Shown piece after piece: positions 10,680-20,822 of a stretch of 64,000 nucleotides of DNA. The stretch spans positions 37,209 through 101,208 of the forward strand of contig CAIOYD010000010.1 of NCBI GenBank assembly GCA_903862415.1, written 5' to 3'. The DNA is from an uncultured Oxalobacteraceae bacterium (lineage in GTDB: Bacteria > Pseudomonadota > Gammaproteobacteria > Burkholderiales > Burkholderiaceae_D). Numbering within the stretch: the first letter of the stretch is position 1; each line of letters begins with the position of its first letter. Made by a program: the position numbers and the translations under genes. Below the pieces are notes generated by a model. That model was not told where the DNA came from and searched no databases. It saw nothing but the letters and a program-made list of their open reading frames with translations.

Positions 10680-12946
10680 TCACCTTCACTGGATTCAATT
10701 AAGACGGCCGCATTCCGGGCTTGCGCCTGATACAGGCGATAGTAAGCGCCCTGCTGTGCCATGAGCACATCGTGCTTGCCTTCTTCCACCACCACGCCGC
10801 GATCCATGACCACGAGCCGGTCGGCTTTATTTAAGGTCGACAGTCGGTGGGCAATCGCGATTGTAGTCCGGCCTTTAACCAGATTATCCAGCGCTTTCTG
10901 AATTTCTTTTTCAGTTTCCGAATCCACCGAGGACGTGGCTTCATCCAGAATCAAAATCTTTGGATCGATCAGCAAGGCACGGGCAATCGAGATACGCTGG
11001 CGTTCACCACCAGACAAGCCCTGACCGCGTTCGCCGACCATGGAGTCGTAACCCTGAGGCAGGCGCAGAATAAATTCATGCGCATGTGCTGCACGGGCTG
11101 CATCCATGATTTCATCACGCGAGGCGTGTGGTTTTCCGTAGGCGATATTATCAGCAATGGTGCCAAAAAACAGGAACGGCTCTTGCAATACCAGACCGAT
11201 ATTGCGACGATAATCGGAGATGGCAAACGAACGGATATCGACGCCATCGAGCAAAATCGCACCCTCGGCAACATCGTAAAAACGGCAGATCAAATTCACC
11301 AGCGTGCTTTTACCGGAACCGCTGTGACCGACCAGACCGATCATTTCACCCGGTTTGATATTGATCGAAATGCCACGATTCACTGCACGATTGCCATAGC
11401 GGAAACCGACTTCACGCAATTCGATATGGCCTTCGACCTTGGTAATTTTGACCGGATTGGCAGGCTCAGGGACGCTCGAGACATGGTCGAGAATATCGAA
11501 CACCCGCTTGGCGGCCGAGGCCGATTTTTGCGTCACTGAAACGATACGACTCATGGAATCGAGTCGTCCATAAAAACGCCCCATCAACGCCACAAACGAT
11601 AACAGCATACCGGAAGTGATTACACCGCGGGAAATCTGCCAGATACCAAACGCCCAGACGATCAGCATACCGATATCGGTAAGCAGCGACACGGTCGGAG
11701 AAAACAGCGCCCAGACTTTATTCAGACGGTCGTTGACCACCAGATTGTGGCGGTTGGCTTCATAAAACCGATTGGCTTCGCGCTGTTCCTGGGCAAACGC
11801 CTTAACTACACGGATACCGGGAATGGTGTCGGCCAGCACGTTGGTGACTTCGCCCCAGACGCGGTCGATTTTTTCAAAACCGTTACGCAAACGGTCGCGC
11901 ACGATATGAATCATCCAGGCAATAAACGGCAGCGGTGCCAGTGTGACCAGTGCCAGCATGGCATTTTGGCGCACCAGAAACACGGAAATCATCACCAGCA
12001 TGATGACGTCAGTAGCAAAATCGAGCAGGTGCAGTGACAAAAACACACAGATCCGATCAGTGCCGCTGCCGATACGCGACATCAGATCGCCGGTGCGTTT
12101 ACCGCCAAAATATTCCAGTGACAGCCGCATTAAGTGTTCATACGTGGCCGTGCGCAAATCCGAACCGATACGCTCCGACACCAGCGCCAGAATATAGGTT
12201 TTGAGCCAGTTCAGCAGCCAGGCCAGCAGTGCCGAGCCCAGCAATCCACCCAGATACAGCGACACTACATACGGATCGATGTGTTTGGTGGTTTGATAAG
12301 GAATGAGTACATTATCCAAAATCGGGCCGGTCAGATACGGCGGCACCAGACCGGCGGCGGTTCCCAGCAGTGTCAGAATAAAGCCGATAAACAGCTGCAA
12401 CTGATACGGCCGGGCAAAACGCCACAGGCGAAACAGTGTACGCGTCGAAGGTGGGGTATGTATCACCTTGGCACAGATCGGGCACTCATCCTGATCCGGC
12501 TCCAGCGGCGCCTTGCAGCTCGGGCAAATCAGCTGATCGGGTTCAACTACCGGCAAACCGCTGAGCTGGCTGTTTTGAAACAGATTGAATTGATCCACAA
12601 ACCGGGTTGCCAGCAAATTCTGGTTCAGGGTAAACCGCCACGAGGCCAGCAAACCGGTAGCATCGACCAATTCCAGATGACCGATCCCGGCGTGATCATG
12701 ATGTTGCAACCGTAAATCCGTGCGGTAATCCCAGCTCTGCCATTGGGTTTCCCCCGGAGCCTGAGTCAACAAACGTGTTTCCGTCGCGACGATGATTCCC
12801 TTTCGGAAATTTAATCGCGCATCCAGGTCAACCTCCAGCACGGTCAGTGCGTTCTCACCTGCGGTGAGTTGTTTTGCAATGATGTCACGCCAACCGGAAG
12901 GCAGGCTGGTTAAGGCAAATTCATCAGCAACTTGTTTCATTGTCAT
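10676..12946 (-). CDS. ABC transporter, fused permease/ATP-binding protein, cyanophycin-associated type
   Basis: Walker A GLVGHSGSGKST, signature LSGGERQRISIARALL, Walker B ILILDEATSSVD; CPSCKAPLEPDQDECPIC Zn-ribbon-like segment in the N-terminal region. Confidence 0.93.
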   Translation of the reverse strand: MTMKQVADEFALTSLPSGWRDIIAKQLTAGENALTVLEVDLDARLNFRKGIIVATETRLLTQAPGETQWQSWDYRTDLRLQHHDHAGIGHLELVDATGLLASWRFTLNQNLLATRFVDQFNLFQNSQLSGLPVVEPDQLICPSCKAPLEPDQDECPICAKVIHTPPSTRTLFRLWRFARPYQLQLFIGFILTLLGTAAGLVPPYLTGPILDNVLIPYQTTKHIDPYVVSLYLGGLLGSALLAWLLNWLKTYILALVSERIGSDLRTATYEHLMRLSLEYFGGKRTGDLMSRIGSGTDRICVFLSLHLLDFATDVIMLVMISVFLVRQNAMLALVTLAPLPFIAWMIHIVRDRLRNGFEKIDRVWGEVTNVLADTIPGIRVVKAFAQEQREANRFYEANRHNLVVNDRLNKVWALFSPTVSLLTDIGMLIVWAFGIWQISRGVITSGMLLSFVALMGRFYGRLDSMSRIVSVTQKSASAAKRVFDILDHVSSVPEPANPVKITKVEGHIELREVGFRYGNRAVNRGISINIKPGEMIGLVGHSGSGKSTLVNLICRFYDVAEGAILLDGVDIRSFAISDYRRNIGLVLQEPFLFFGTIADNIAYGKPHASRDEIMDAARAAHAHEFILRLPQGYDSMVGERGQGLSGGERQRISIARALLIDPKILILDEATSSVDSETEKEIQKALDNLVKGRTTIAIAHRLSTLNKADRLVVMDRGVVVEEGKHDVLMAQQGAYYRLYQAQARNAAVLIESSEGE

Positions 12947-13310
12947 TATTATGATTGCTCCGGAGTGTCAGCGTCAGATGTAGCTACGTAAGACGTGACG
13001 AATAAAAATCAGGCAGAAAATCCGTATTCATTGCGAGCAGTTTAGCTAGTAGCTCAATATCAGCAAGTTTAGAGGCTATAAACGTAGCGCTAAAGTAGCA
13101 ATTTACGGTATTCTATTGGATTAGATTACTCGGTGGAAAGTTACTTCAATGCTCGAAAGAATTTTTCGAGAGTATACAATAAGAGTCACGACAGAGATAC
13201 AAACAATGGATGACTGGTAAATTTATCCTTGTAACTGAATGAAACTTACCTGAAAAATTGAAATAACTAAAAACTGGGATATACCCCACATGTTGGTGAA
13301 AATAAAATAA

Positions 13311-15497
13311 ATGACGACTAAGAGAGATCTCAAATTTACCCGCGTGACCCATTTGCGCGGACCTAACATCTGGACTTATCGCCCGGTCATTGAAGTCTGG
13401 GTTGATATTGGTGATTTAGAACAGTTTCCCTCCAATACCCTGCCGGGATTGACTGACCGACTCACGAGCTGGCTCCCGAGCCTCATCGAACACCGATGCG
13501 GTGTCGGTGAGCGCGGCGGCTTTGTCGAGCGTCTGCATGAAGGTACCTGGGCAGCCCATATACTGGAACATATTGTACTGGAATTGCAAAATCTGGCCGG
13601 CATGCGTACCGGATTCGGCAAAACCCGTAAGGCTGCCGAGCCCAGTCTGTACAAAATGGCATTTCGCACCCGCCAGGAACAGGTTGGCCGTGCCGCCCTG
13701 GCTGCCGGACGTGAATTATTGCTCGCCGCCATAGAAAACACCCCCTACGACGTCAGCGCCACGGTGACTGAATTGCGCGAATTGTCCGATTCACTCTGTC
13801 TTGGCCCATCAACTGCCCACATAGTCGATGCTGGCACGAACCGGACTATTCCGTGGATGCGCCTGAATGACGGCAATCTGGTGCAACTCGGCTTTGGTAA
13901 AAACCAGCGTCGTATCTGGACGGCAGAAACCGATCAGACCAGCGCGATTGCCGAAGGCATCTCTTCGGATAAAGATTTAACCAAGTCACTGCTCAAATCC
14001 TGTGGCGTCCCGGTTCCGGAAGGCACACTGGTACACAGCGCCGAAGAAGCCTGGGAAGCCGCACAGGATATCGGCCTGCCAGTGGTACTCAAACCGTATG
14101 ACGGCAACCATGGCCGTGGCGTGTCGCTGGATTTGAAAACCGAAGCCGATGTTGTCGCCGCGTTCAAACTGGCAGACCGTAAAGGTGACGGCAGTGCCGT
14201 GATTGTGGAACAATTTATCGCCGGCAATGAACATCGGGTGCTGGTCGTGGGCAAAAAAGTCGTTGCAGTGGCTGCCGGTGAAGCTGCCTGGGTCACCGGT
14301 GACGGCAAATCCAACATTATTGAACTCGTAGACGACCAGATCAATTCCGATCCGCGTCGCGGCACTACCGAAGAATTCCCTCTGAATGCGCTCGGACCGC
14401 AAAATGGCGCCGAAATCATTCTGGAATTGGAACGTCAGGGTTTTACTGCCTATGACATTCCACCCAAGGGACATCCGGTGCTGATTCAGCGCAATGGCAA
14501 TGTCGCCTTTGATGTCACCGATGACATTCATCCCAGCATCGCTGCTATGGCCACACTGGCCGCACGCGTAGTAGGTCTGGATGTGGCCGGAGTCGATCTG
14601 GTGGTGGAAGATATTTCCAAACCACTGAGCTCGCAACGTGGCGCGGTCATTGAAGTCAATGCCGGTCCGGGCTTGCTGTCGCATCTAAAACCTGCCAGCG
14701 GCAAACCACGCGATATCGGTACTGCGATTATTGACCATTTATTCCCCAATCAAGTCAATGGCCGCATCCCCATCGTCGGTGTTGCCGGTTCCAGTGGATC
14801 AACCCTGATTTCCCGTCTGATCGCCCACCTGCTGCATGTCAGCGGTAAACATGTCGGTCTGGCCTGCAGCAATGGCCTGTTTCTGGATCAGCGTCAGATC
14901 GATGTCAAAAACGGCCTCAACTGGGATGCCGGACAACGGTTACTCATCAATCGCTCGATTGAAGCGGCCGTCTTTGAAACCAGCAACCGCATGATATTGA
15001 CCGAAGGTCTGGTGTACGATAAATGCGCTGTCGGCGTAGTCACGGAAATCGATGAAGCCGCCGCGATCAAAGAACTGGCCGAATTTTATATCACCGATGC
15101 CGACAAAGTTGTCAATGTCGTGCGCACTCAGGTCGATGTTATTTTACCCGGCGGTCATGCAGTGCTCAACGCCGACCATCCACGTATCATCGAACTCGCG
15201 GCTATGTGTGACGGCGAAGTCATTTTCTTCAGCGCCAATGCCAGCCTGCCAGCGATCACCACGCATCGTGCCCAAGGTGGGCGGGTAGTATTTTTGCGCA
15301 ATAACAGCATCGTACTGGCTGCCGGCGCCGAAGAATCCGCACTGTTACCACTGTCCTCACTGAAACCGACTAAAGCAGCACAACCGGTGAATGTCATGGC
15401 GGCCGTAGCAGCGGCCTGGGCCCTGAACATTTCGCCGGAATTAATTGAAGCAGGACTGAGGACTTTTGAATCAACGCCGAAAAAATCCCCTTATTAA
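13311..15497 (+). CDS. CphA' - cyanophycin synthetase-like protein with degenerate, shortened Mur-ligase part
   Basis: Colinear with downstream cphA through the ATP-grasp region (VPEGTLVHSAEEAWEAAQDIGLPVVLKPYDGNHGRGV); Walker A replaced (GVAGSSGSTLIS); ends ~130 aa earlier. Confidence 0.9.
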   Translation: MTTKRDLKFTRVTHLRGPNIWTYRPVIEVWVDIGDLEQFPSNTLPGLTDRLTSWLPSLIEHRCGVGERGGFVERLHEGTWAAHILEHIVLELQNLAGMRTGFGKTRKAAEPSLYKMAFRTRQEQVGRAALAAGRELLLAAIENTPYDVSATVTELRELSDSLCLGPSTAHIVDAGTNRTIPWMRLNDGNLVQLGFGKNQRRIWTAETDQTSAIAEGISSDKDLTKSLLKSCGVPVPEGTLVHSAEEAWEAAQDIGLPVVLKPYDGNHGRGVSLDLKTEADVVAAFKLADRKGDGSAVIVEQFIAGNEHRVLVVGKKVVAVAAGEAAWVTGDGKSNIIELVDDQINSDPRRGTTEEFPLNALGPQNGAEIILELERQGFTAYDIPPKGHPVLIQRNGNVAFDVTDDIHPSIAAMATLAARVVGLDVAGVDLVVEDISKPLSSQRGAVIEVNAGPGLLSHLKPASGKPRDIGTAIIDHLFPNQVNGRIPIVGVAGSSGSTLISRLIAHLLHVSGKHVGLACSNGLFLDQRQIDVKNGLNWDAGQRLLINRSIEAAVFETSNRMILTEGLVYDKCAVGVVTEIDEAAAIKELAEFYITDADKVVNVVRTQVDVILPGGHAVLNADHPRIIELAAMCDGEVIFFSANASLPAITTHRAQGGRVVFLRNNSIVLAAGAEESALLPLSSLKPTKAAQPVNVMAAVAAAWALNISPELIEAGLRTFESTPKKSPY

Positions 15498-15508
15498 AAT
15501 AATATAAC

Positions 15509-15531
15509 GATCCCGCCTCAATCGCGGGATC
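15509..15531 (+). terminator. Hairpin after cphA'
   Basis: GATCCCGC-CTCAATC-GCGGGATC followed by TGTTTTG; only a weak T tract. Confidence 0.5.
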
Positions 15532-15567
15532 TGTTTTGCCAGATCAAAGACCTTAGGAAGCTATTTT

Positions 15568-18138
15568 ATGGAAGTTTCACGTATCAGAGCATTGCGCGGC
15601 CCGAATTTATGGAGCCATCACACTGCCATCGAAGCCATAGTCACATGCGGTAACAACGAATTAAATATCGTCAATCTTCCCGATTTTGAAACCCGTCTGC
15701 GGACACGGTTTCCGGCCTTAAGCGCCTTGCAGCCTACCGGTTATCATGACGCGATTCCGGTCGCCCATGTATTTGAACATGTCGCCCTCGGTCTGCAGGC
15801 CAGTGCCGGTTGTCCGGTGACCTTCAGCCGCAGCACCCAGACGCTTGAACCGGGCGTGTTTCAGGTGGTGGTGGAATATACCGAAGAAGCGGTTGGCCGA
15901 CTGGCCTTTGAACTGGCAGAAAAACTCTGCCTGTCCGCCATGCAGGACAGTTTTTTTGATCTCGACAGTGCACTCGATGACTTGCGTCAACTCGATGAAG
16001 ATGTGCGCTTAGGCCCGTCAACCGGCTCGATCGTACAGGCCGCCGTGGCCCGCAATATTCCCTTCCGACGCCTCACCGATGGCAGTCTGGTGATGTTTGG
16101 CTGGGGCAGTAAACAGCGCCGGATTCAGGCCGCCGAAATGGATTGCACCAGCGCGATTGCCGAAGCCATCGCTCAGGATAAAGAACTGACCAAAAAATTA
16201 CTCAACGCCGCCGGTGTGCCGGTTCCGATGGGACGTTCAGTTGACAGCGCCATCGATGGCTGGCTGGCAGCACTCGATGTTGGCCTGCCGGTGGTCGTCA
16301 AACCGAAAGATGGCAATCAGGGTAAAGGGGTGACGGTCAACATCACCACACGCGAACAACTCGAAGCCGCCTATGTATCGGCGAGCGAATTCAGCGACAA
16401 CGTACTGGTTGAACGTTATTTACCCGGCAGCGATTATCGCCTGCTCGTTATCGGCAATAAACTGATCGCCGCCGCCCGCCGTGATCCGCCACAAGTCGTC
16501 GGCGATGGTGTGAAAACCGTGCGCCAACTGGTTGACCAGGTCAATCTCGATCCCAAACGCGGCTCCGGCCATGCCACTTCACTGACTAAAATCCGCTTTG
16601 ACGATATCGCTCTGGCCAGTCTGGCTACGCAGGGCTTTAACGCCGAATCCGTTCCGACCAAAGGTCGTCGCGTGCATTTGCGCAATAACGCCAATCTGTC
16701 CACCGGCGGCTCGGCCACCGATGTCACCGATGATGTGCATCCGGAAGTCGCTTCACGCGCCGTGGCAGCCGCGCAAATGGTGGGTCTGGATATCTGCGGC
16801 GTCGATCTGGTGTGCGACAGCGTATTAAAACCGATAGAAGAACAAAACGGCGGCATCGTTGAAGTCAATGCCGCTCCGGGATTGCGCATGCATATCTCCC
16901 CTTCCTTCGGCAAAGGCCGTCAGGTTGGTGAAGCCATTGTGTCAACCATGTTTGAAGACGGCAATGATGGTCGCATTCCGATTGTGGCCGTCACCGGCAC
17001 CAACGGCAAAACCACCACTGTGCGCCTGATTGCGCACCTGCTGACCGCCTCCGGTCTGCGTACCGGCATGACCAATACCGACGGCGTATATATCGAAGGA
17101 CAGCGCATCGACAGCGGCGACTGCAGCGGACCGCGCAGCGCGCGCAATGTGTTGCTGCATCCGGATGTGGATGCCGCCGTGTTTGAAACTGCCCGTGGTG
17201 GCGTACTGCGTGAAGGTCTGGCGTTTGATCGCTGCCAGGTGGCCGTGATCACCAACATCGGCACCGGGGATCATCTCGGCCTGAACTACATCACCAGTCT
17301 GGAAGATCTGGCCGTATTGAAACGCGTGATCGTGCAGAATGTCGCCGACAGCGGCGTGGCCGTACTCAATGCTGCAGATCCTATCGTCGCCAGCATGGCG
17401 GCCAATTGTCTGGGTAAAGTAACCTTTTTTGCCGCTGACCGGCGTGAAGCCATCATGGCCACGCACCGCGCTCAGGGCAATCGGGTAGTGTATGTCGAGA
17501 ACAACATGGTCGTCGCAGAAGAAGGCGACTTCAAGCACAGCATCAGTCTTCAGAACGTACCGATTACCCACGGTGGCAAGATAGCCTTCCAGGTCGAAAA
17601 TGTCATGGCTTCGGTGGCTGCGGCCTGGGGCACAGGCATTCGCTGGGAAGCCATTGAAGCCGGTTTAAAAACCTTTGCCAATGACACCGACAATGCACCC
17701 GGCCGGTTTAATTTATTTTCTTATCGCGGCGCCACCCTGATCGCTGATTATGGCCACAATCCGGATGCGATTCTGGCGCTCGTGAATGCAGTGGAAACCA
17801 TGCCGGCCAAACGCCGCTCCGTCGTGATCAGTGGCGCAGGTGACCGGCGAGATCAGGATATCCGGCAGCAAACTGAAATTCTGGGTGCCGCTTTTGATGA
17901 AGTGATTCTGTATCAGGATCAATGTCAGCGTGGTCGTGCCGATGGCGAAGTGGTTGCCCTGCTGCGTTCCGGCCTGAAAAATGCCAAACGCACCAGTGCC
18001 ATCCAGGAAATTCAGGGTGAATTTGTCGCCATCGATACCGCACTCGGACTGCTTTCCGAAGGCGATTTATGCCTGATTCTGGTCGATCAGGTCGAAGAAG
18101 CCTTAGCACACATTGCCAAACGGGTACAGGAAGGCTAA
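15568..18138 (+). CDS. cphA: Cyanophycin synthetase
   Basis: N-terminal domain, ATP-grasp (LPVVVKPKDGNQGKGV) and Mur-ligase (VAVTGTNGKTTTVRLIAHLL, ATLIADYGHNPDAI) domains; 856 aa. Confidence 0.96.
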   Translation: MEVSRIRALRGPNLWSHHTAIEAIVTCGNNELNIVNLPDFETRLRTRFPALSALQPTGYHDAIPVAHVFEHVALGLQASAGCPVTFSRSTQTLEPGVFQVVVEYTEEAVGRLAFELAEKLCLSAMQDSFFDLDSALDDLRQLDEDVRLGPSTGSIVQAAVARNIPFRRLTDGSLVMFGWGSKQRRIQAAEMDCTSAIAEAIAQDKELTKKLLNAAGVPVPMGRSVDSAIDGWLAALDVGLPVVVKPKDGNQGKGVTVNITTREQLEAAYVSASEFSDNVLVERYLPGSDYRLLVIGNKLIAAARRDPPQVVGDGVKTVRQLVDQVNLDPKRGSGHATSLTKIRFDDIALASLATQGFNAESVPTKGRRVHLRNNANLSTGGSATDVTDDVHPEVASRAVAAAQMVGLDICGVDLVCDSVLKPIEEQNGGIVEVNAAPGLRMHISPSFGKGRQVGEAIVSTMFEDGNDGRIPIVAVTGTNGKTTTVRLIAHLLTASGLRTGMTNTDGVYIEGQRIDSGDCSGPRSARNVLLHPDVDAAVFETARGGVLREGLAFDRCQVAVITNIGTGDHLGLNYITSLEDLAVLKRVIVQNVADSGVAVLNAADPIVASMAANCLGKVTFFAADRREAIMATHRAQGNRVVYVENNMVVAEEGDFKHSISLQNVPITHGGKIAFQVENVMASVAAAWGTGIRWEAIEAGLKTFANDTDNAPGRFNLFSYRGATLIADYGHNPDAILALVNAVETMPAKRRSVVISGAGDRRDQDIRQQTEILGAAFDEVILYQDQCQRGRADGEVVALLRSGLKNAKRTSAIQEIQGEFVAIDTALGLLSEGDLCLILVDQVEEALAHIAKRVQEG

Positions 18139-18143
18139 AACAG

Positions 18144-18170
18144 CACCGGGTTGATTTCATCAACCCGGTG
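18144..18170 (+). terminator. Strong perfect hairpin after cphA
   Basis: CACCGGGTTGAT-TTC-ATCAACCCGGTG, 12 bp perfect stem 5 bp after the stop codon; no T tract. Confidence 0.55.
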
Positions 18171-18236
18171 GGTCGCATAAGACACGCTAAACTCCCCTCT
18201 TCTATTCAATGCCTGACAAAATTACTCAAGTTTGTT

Positions 18237-18261
18237 ATACTTGAGTAATTCAGTAGGTAAT
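18237..18261 (+). promoter_or_regulatory. Candidate IscR type-1 binding site upstream of iscR
   Basis: ATACTTGAGTAATTCAGTAGGTAAT; 21/25 positions fit the E. coli type-1 consensus ATASYYGACTRWWWYAGTCRRSTAT by hand count. Confidence 0.65.
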
Positions 18262-18321
18262 TACCACCATAGCGCAACATGTGGGAACCTGCTCAGACCT
18301 GTATCTCCACGGAGCCTAGCG

Positions 18322-18789
18322 ATGCGACTCACCACCAAAGGACGTTTTGCTGTAACAGCAATGATCGATCTGGCACTGCGCCAGGCCGATGGCCCGGTTA
18401 CGCTGGCCGGTATCAGTGCGCGGCAAGAAATATCGTTATCGTATTTAGAGCAATTATTCAGTAAATTACGTCGTCATGAAATCGTTGAATCCGTGCGCGG
18501 TCCCGGTGGCGGCTACAATTTAAGTCGTGCTGCCAAGAGCGTGAGCGTGGCACAAATTATCAAAGCGGTTGATGAACCCATCGATGCCACCCAGTGCGGC
18601 GGCAAAGAAAATTGCCATAGTAGCAATCATGCTGGTGGTGCCCGCTGTATGACGCATGAACTCTGGTCCACACTCAATGCTAAAATGGTGGATTATTTAG
18701 ACTCGGTCTCCCTGCAGGATTTAGTCAATCAACAAACCGTGTCAGCTGAAAAAGTCATCGTGCTACATCCGCAGTCACAGGTAGCTTAA
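18322..18789 (+). CDS. iscR: Rrf2-family Fe-S cluster regulator IscR
   Basis: [20 protein letters not shown] start; [21 protein letters not shown] cysteine cluster; first gene of the isc operon. Confidence 0.95.
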   Translation: MRLTTKGRFAVTAMIDLALRQADGPVTLAGISARQEISLSYLEQLFSKLRRHEIVESVRGPGGGYNLSRAAKSVSVAQIIKAVDEPIDATQCGGKENCHSSNHAGGARCMTHELWSTLNAKMVDYLDSVSLQDLVNQQTVSAEKVIVLHPQSQVA

Positions 18790-18799
18790 CTGGAATTTT

Positions 18800-20053
18800 A
18801 TGAATAACCCGATCAAAACCAATTTACTCGACAGCGCCAACGCGCCCCACTTTCCGATTTACATGGATTATTCGGCCACCACGCCTATCGATCCGCGCGT
18901 CGCTGACAAAATGATTCCGTATTTGCGCGAGCAATTTGGCAATCCCTCTTCCCGCAGCCATGTGTATGGCTGGAATGCCGAGCAGGCGGTCGAAGAAGCC
19001 CGTGGACAGGTAGCCGCTCTGATCGGTGCTGATCCGCGTGAAATCGTCTGGACTTCAGGCACAACTGAAAGTAACAATCTGGCTCTCAAAGGTGCGGCAC
19101 AGTTTTATAAAACCCGCGGCAAACACATCATCACCGTCAAAACCGAACACAAAGCTGTGCTTGATACCGTGCGCGAACTGGAACGTCAGGGTTTTGAAGC
19201 AACCTATCTGCAACCGCAAGAAGATGGCTTGATCACAGTTGAACAATTAGCTGCTGCCGTGCGCCCGGACACGATTTTAGTTTCCGTGATGTGGGTCAAC
19301 AATGAAATCGGCGTGATTCAGCCAATCGCTGAAATCGGTGAATTCTGCCGCTCAAAAAACATTATTTTTCATTGCGATGCAGCCCAGGCTACCGGTCGGG
19401 TAGAGATCGACATGGAAACCGTCAAGGTCGATTTGCTCTCACTCACTGCCCATAAAACCTATGGTCCCAAAGGTGTCGGTGCGCTGTATGTGCGCCGCAA
19501 GCCACGCATTCGCATTGAAGCGCAGATGCACGGTGGCGGCCATGAACGCGGCATGCGTTCCGGCACACTGGCCACGCATCAGATCGTCGGCATGGGCGAA
19601 GCTTTCCGGATCGCCAAAGAAGAAATGGCCGCAGAAAATCAGCGCATCCTGGCGCTGCGTGACCGTCTGGCCAAAGGTTTGCAGGAAATCGAAGAAGTGT
19701 ATATCAATGGCGATCTGGCGCACCGCGTACCGCACAACCTGAATGTCAGCTTTAATTATGTCGAAGGCGAGTCGCTCATCATGGCGATCAAAGATATCGC
19801 GGTTTCGTCCGGTTCAGCCTGTACGTCGGCCAGTCTGGAGCCATCCTATGTATTGCGCGCTCTGGGTCGCAGTGACGAACTGGCCCACAGCTCGATCCGG
19901 TTTACCCTCGGCCGCTTTACCACAGAACAAGATATCGACTTCACCATCGCCCTCATGAAAGAAAAAGTCGCTAAACTGCGCGAACTCTCACCGTTGTGGG
20001 ACATGTACAAGGACGGCGTTGATATTTCATCCATCCAGTGGGCGGCGCACTAA
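18800..20053 (+). CDS. iscS: Cysteine desulfurase IscS
   Basis: [65 protein letters not shown]. Confidence 0.97.
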   Translation: MNNPIKTNLLDSANAPHFPIYMDYSATTPIDPRVADKMIPYLREQFGNPSSRSHVYGWNAEQAVEEARGQVAALIGADPREIVWTSGTTESNNLALKGAAQFYKTRGKHIITVKTEHKAVLDTVRELERQGFEATYLQPQEDGLITVEQLAAAVRPDTILVSVMWVNNEIGVIQPIAEIGEFCRSKNIIFHCDAAQATGRVEIDMETVKVDLLSLTAHKTYGPKGVGALYVRRKPRIRIEAQMHGGGHERGMRSGTLATHQIVGMGEAFRIAKEEMAAENQRILALRDRLAKGLQEIEEVYINGDLAHRVPHNLNVSFNYVEGESLIMAIKDIAVSSGSACTSASLEPSYVLRALGRSDELAHSSIRFTLGRFTTEQDIDFTIALMKEKVAKLRELSPLWDMYKDGVDISSIQWAAH

Positions 20054-20104
20054 TCTCACCTTTATATTAAGCTCAGGAATACCTGAGCACACCGGAGAAA
20101 CATC

Positions 20105-20491
20105 ATGGCATATTCTGAAAAAGTAATGGATCACTACGAAAATCCGCGCAATGTCGGCGCGTTCGAAAAAGGTGATGACACTGTCGGTACCGGCATGGTC
20201 GGTGCACCCGCCTGCGGCGACGTCATGAAACTGCAGATCAAGGTCAACGCTGACGGCATTATCGAAGATGCCAAATTCAAAACCTACGGTTGCGGCTCGG
20301 CGATTGCGTCTTCTTCGCTGGTGACCGAATGGGTCAAAGGGAAAACCCTGGATCAGGCACTCGACATCAAAAATACCCAGATTGCCGAAGAACTGGCGCT
20401 ACCGCCAGTAAAAATTCACTGTTCGATTCTGGCTGAAGATGCCATCAAGGCTGCTGTGCTGGATTACAAAACCAAACACGCAGGCGTTTAA
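20105..20491 (+). CDS. iscU: Fe-S cluster assembly scaffold IscU
   Basis: [50 protein letters not shown]. Confidence 0.97.
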   Translation: MAYSEKVMDHYENPRNVGAFEKGDDTVGTGMVGAPACGDVMKLQIKVNADGIIEDAKFKTYGCGSAIASSSLVTEWVKGKTLDQALDIKNTQIAEELALPPVKIHCSILAEDAIKAAVLDYKTKHAGV

Positions 20492-20493
20492 TC

Positions 20494-20817
20494 ATGGCCA
20501 TCACCCTGACTGAAAAAGCCGCCCGGCATGTTTCGCGCTACATGGAGCGCCGTGGCAAAGGAATCGGTCTGCGCTTTGGCGTGCGCACCACCGGCTGTTC
20601 TGGCATGGCTTACAAACTCGAATACGTCGATGAAGTCGCGCCCGATGACGAGGTGTTTGAATCGTTTGGCGTAAAAGTGTTTGTCGACCCGAAAAGTCTG
20701 ACTTACATCGATGGTACCGAGCTTGATTTTGCCCGCGAAGGTCTCAACGAAGGATTCAAGTTTCATAATCCTAACGTCAAAGATGAATGCGGCTGCGGTG
20801 AAAGCTTCCGGATTTAA
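20494..20817 (+). CDS. iscA: Fe-S cluster assembly protein IscA
   Basis: [25 protein letters not shown]. Confidence 0.96.
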   Translation: MAITLTEKAARHVSRYMERRGKGIGLRFGVRTTGCSGMAYKLEYVDEVAPDDEVFESFGVKVFVDPKSLTYIDGTELDFAREGLNEGFKFHNPNVKDECGCGESFRI

Positions 20818-20822
20818 AACGC

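Noticed and set aside
13376-13741. Antisense ORF in cphA'
   Set aside because: Serine/arginine-rich shadow translation, no domain.
18232-18321. Upstream start for iscR
   Set aside because: Extension covers the IscR-like operator; the conserved start MRLTTKGRF is at 18322.
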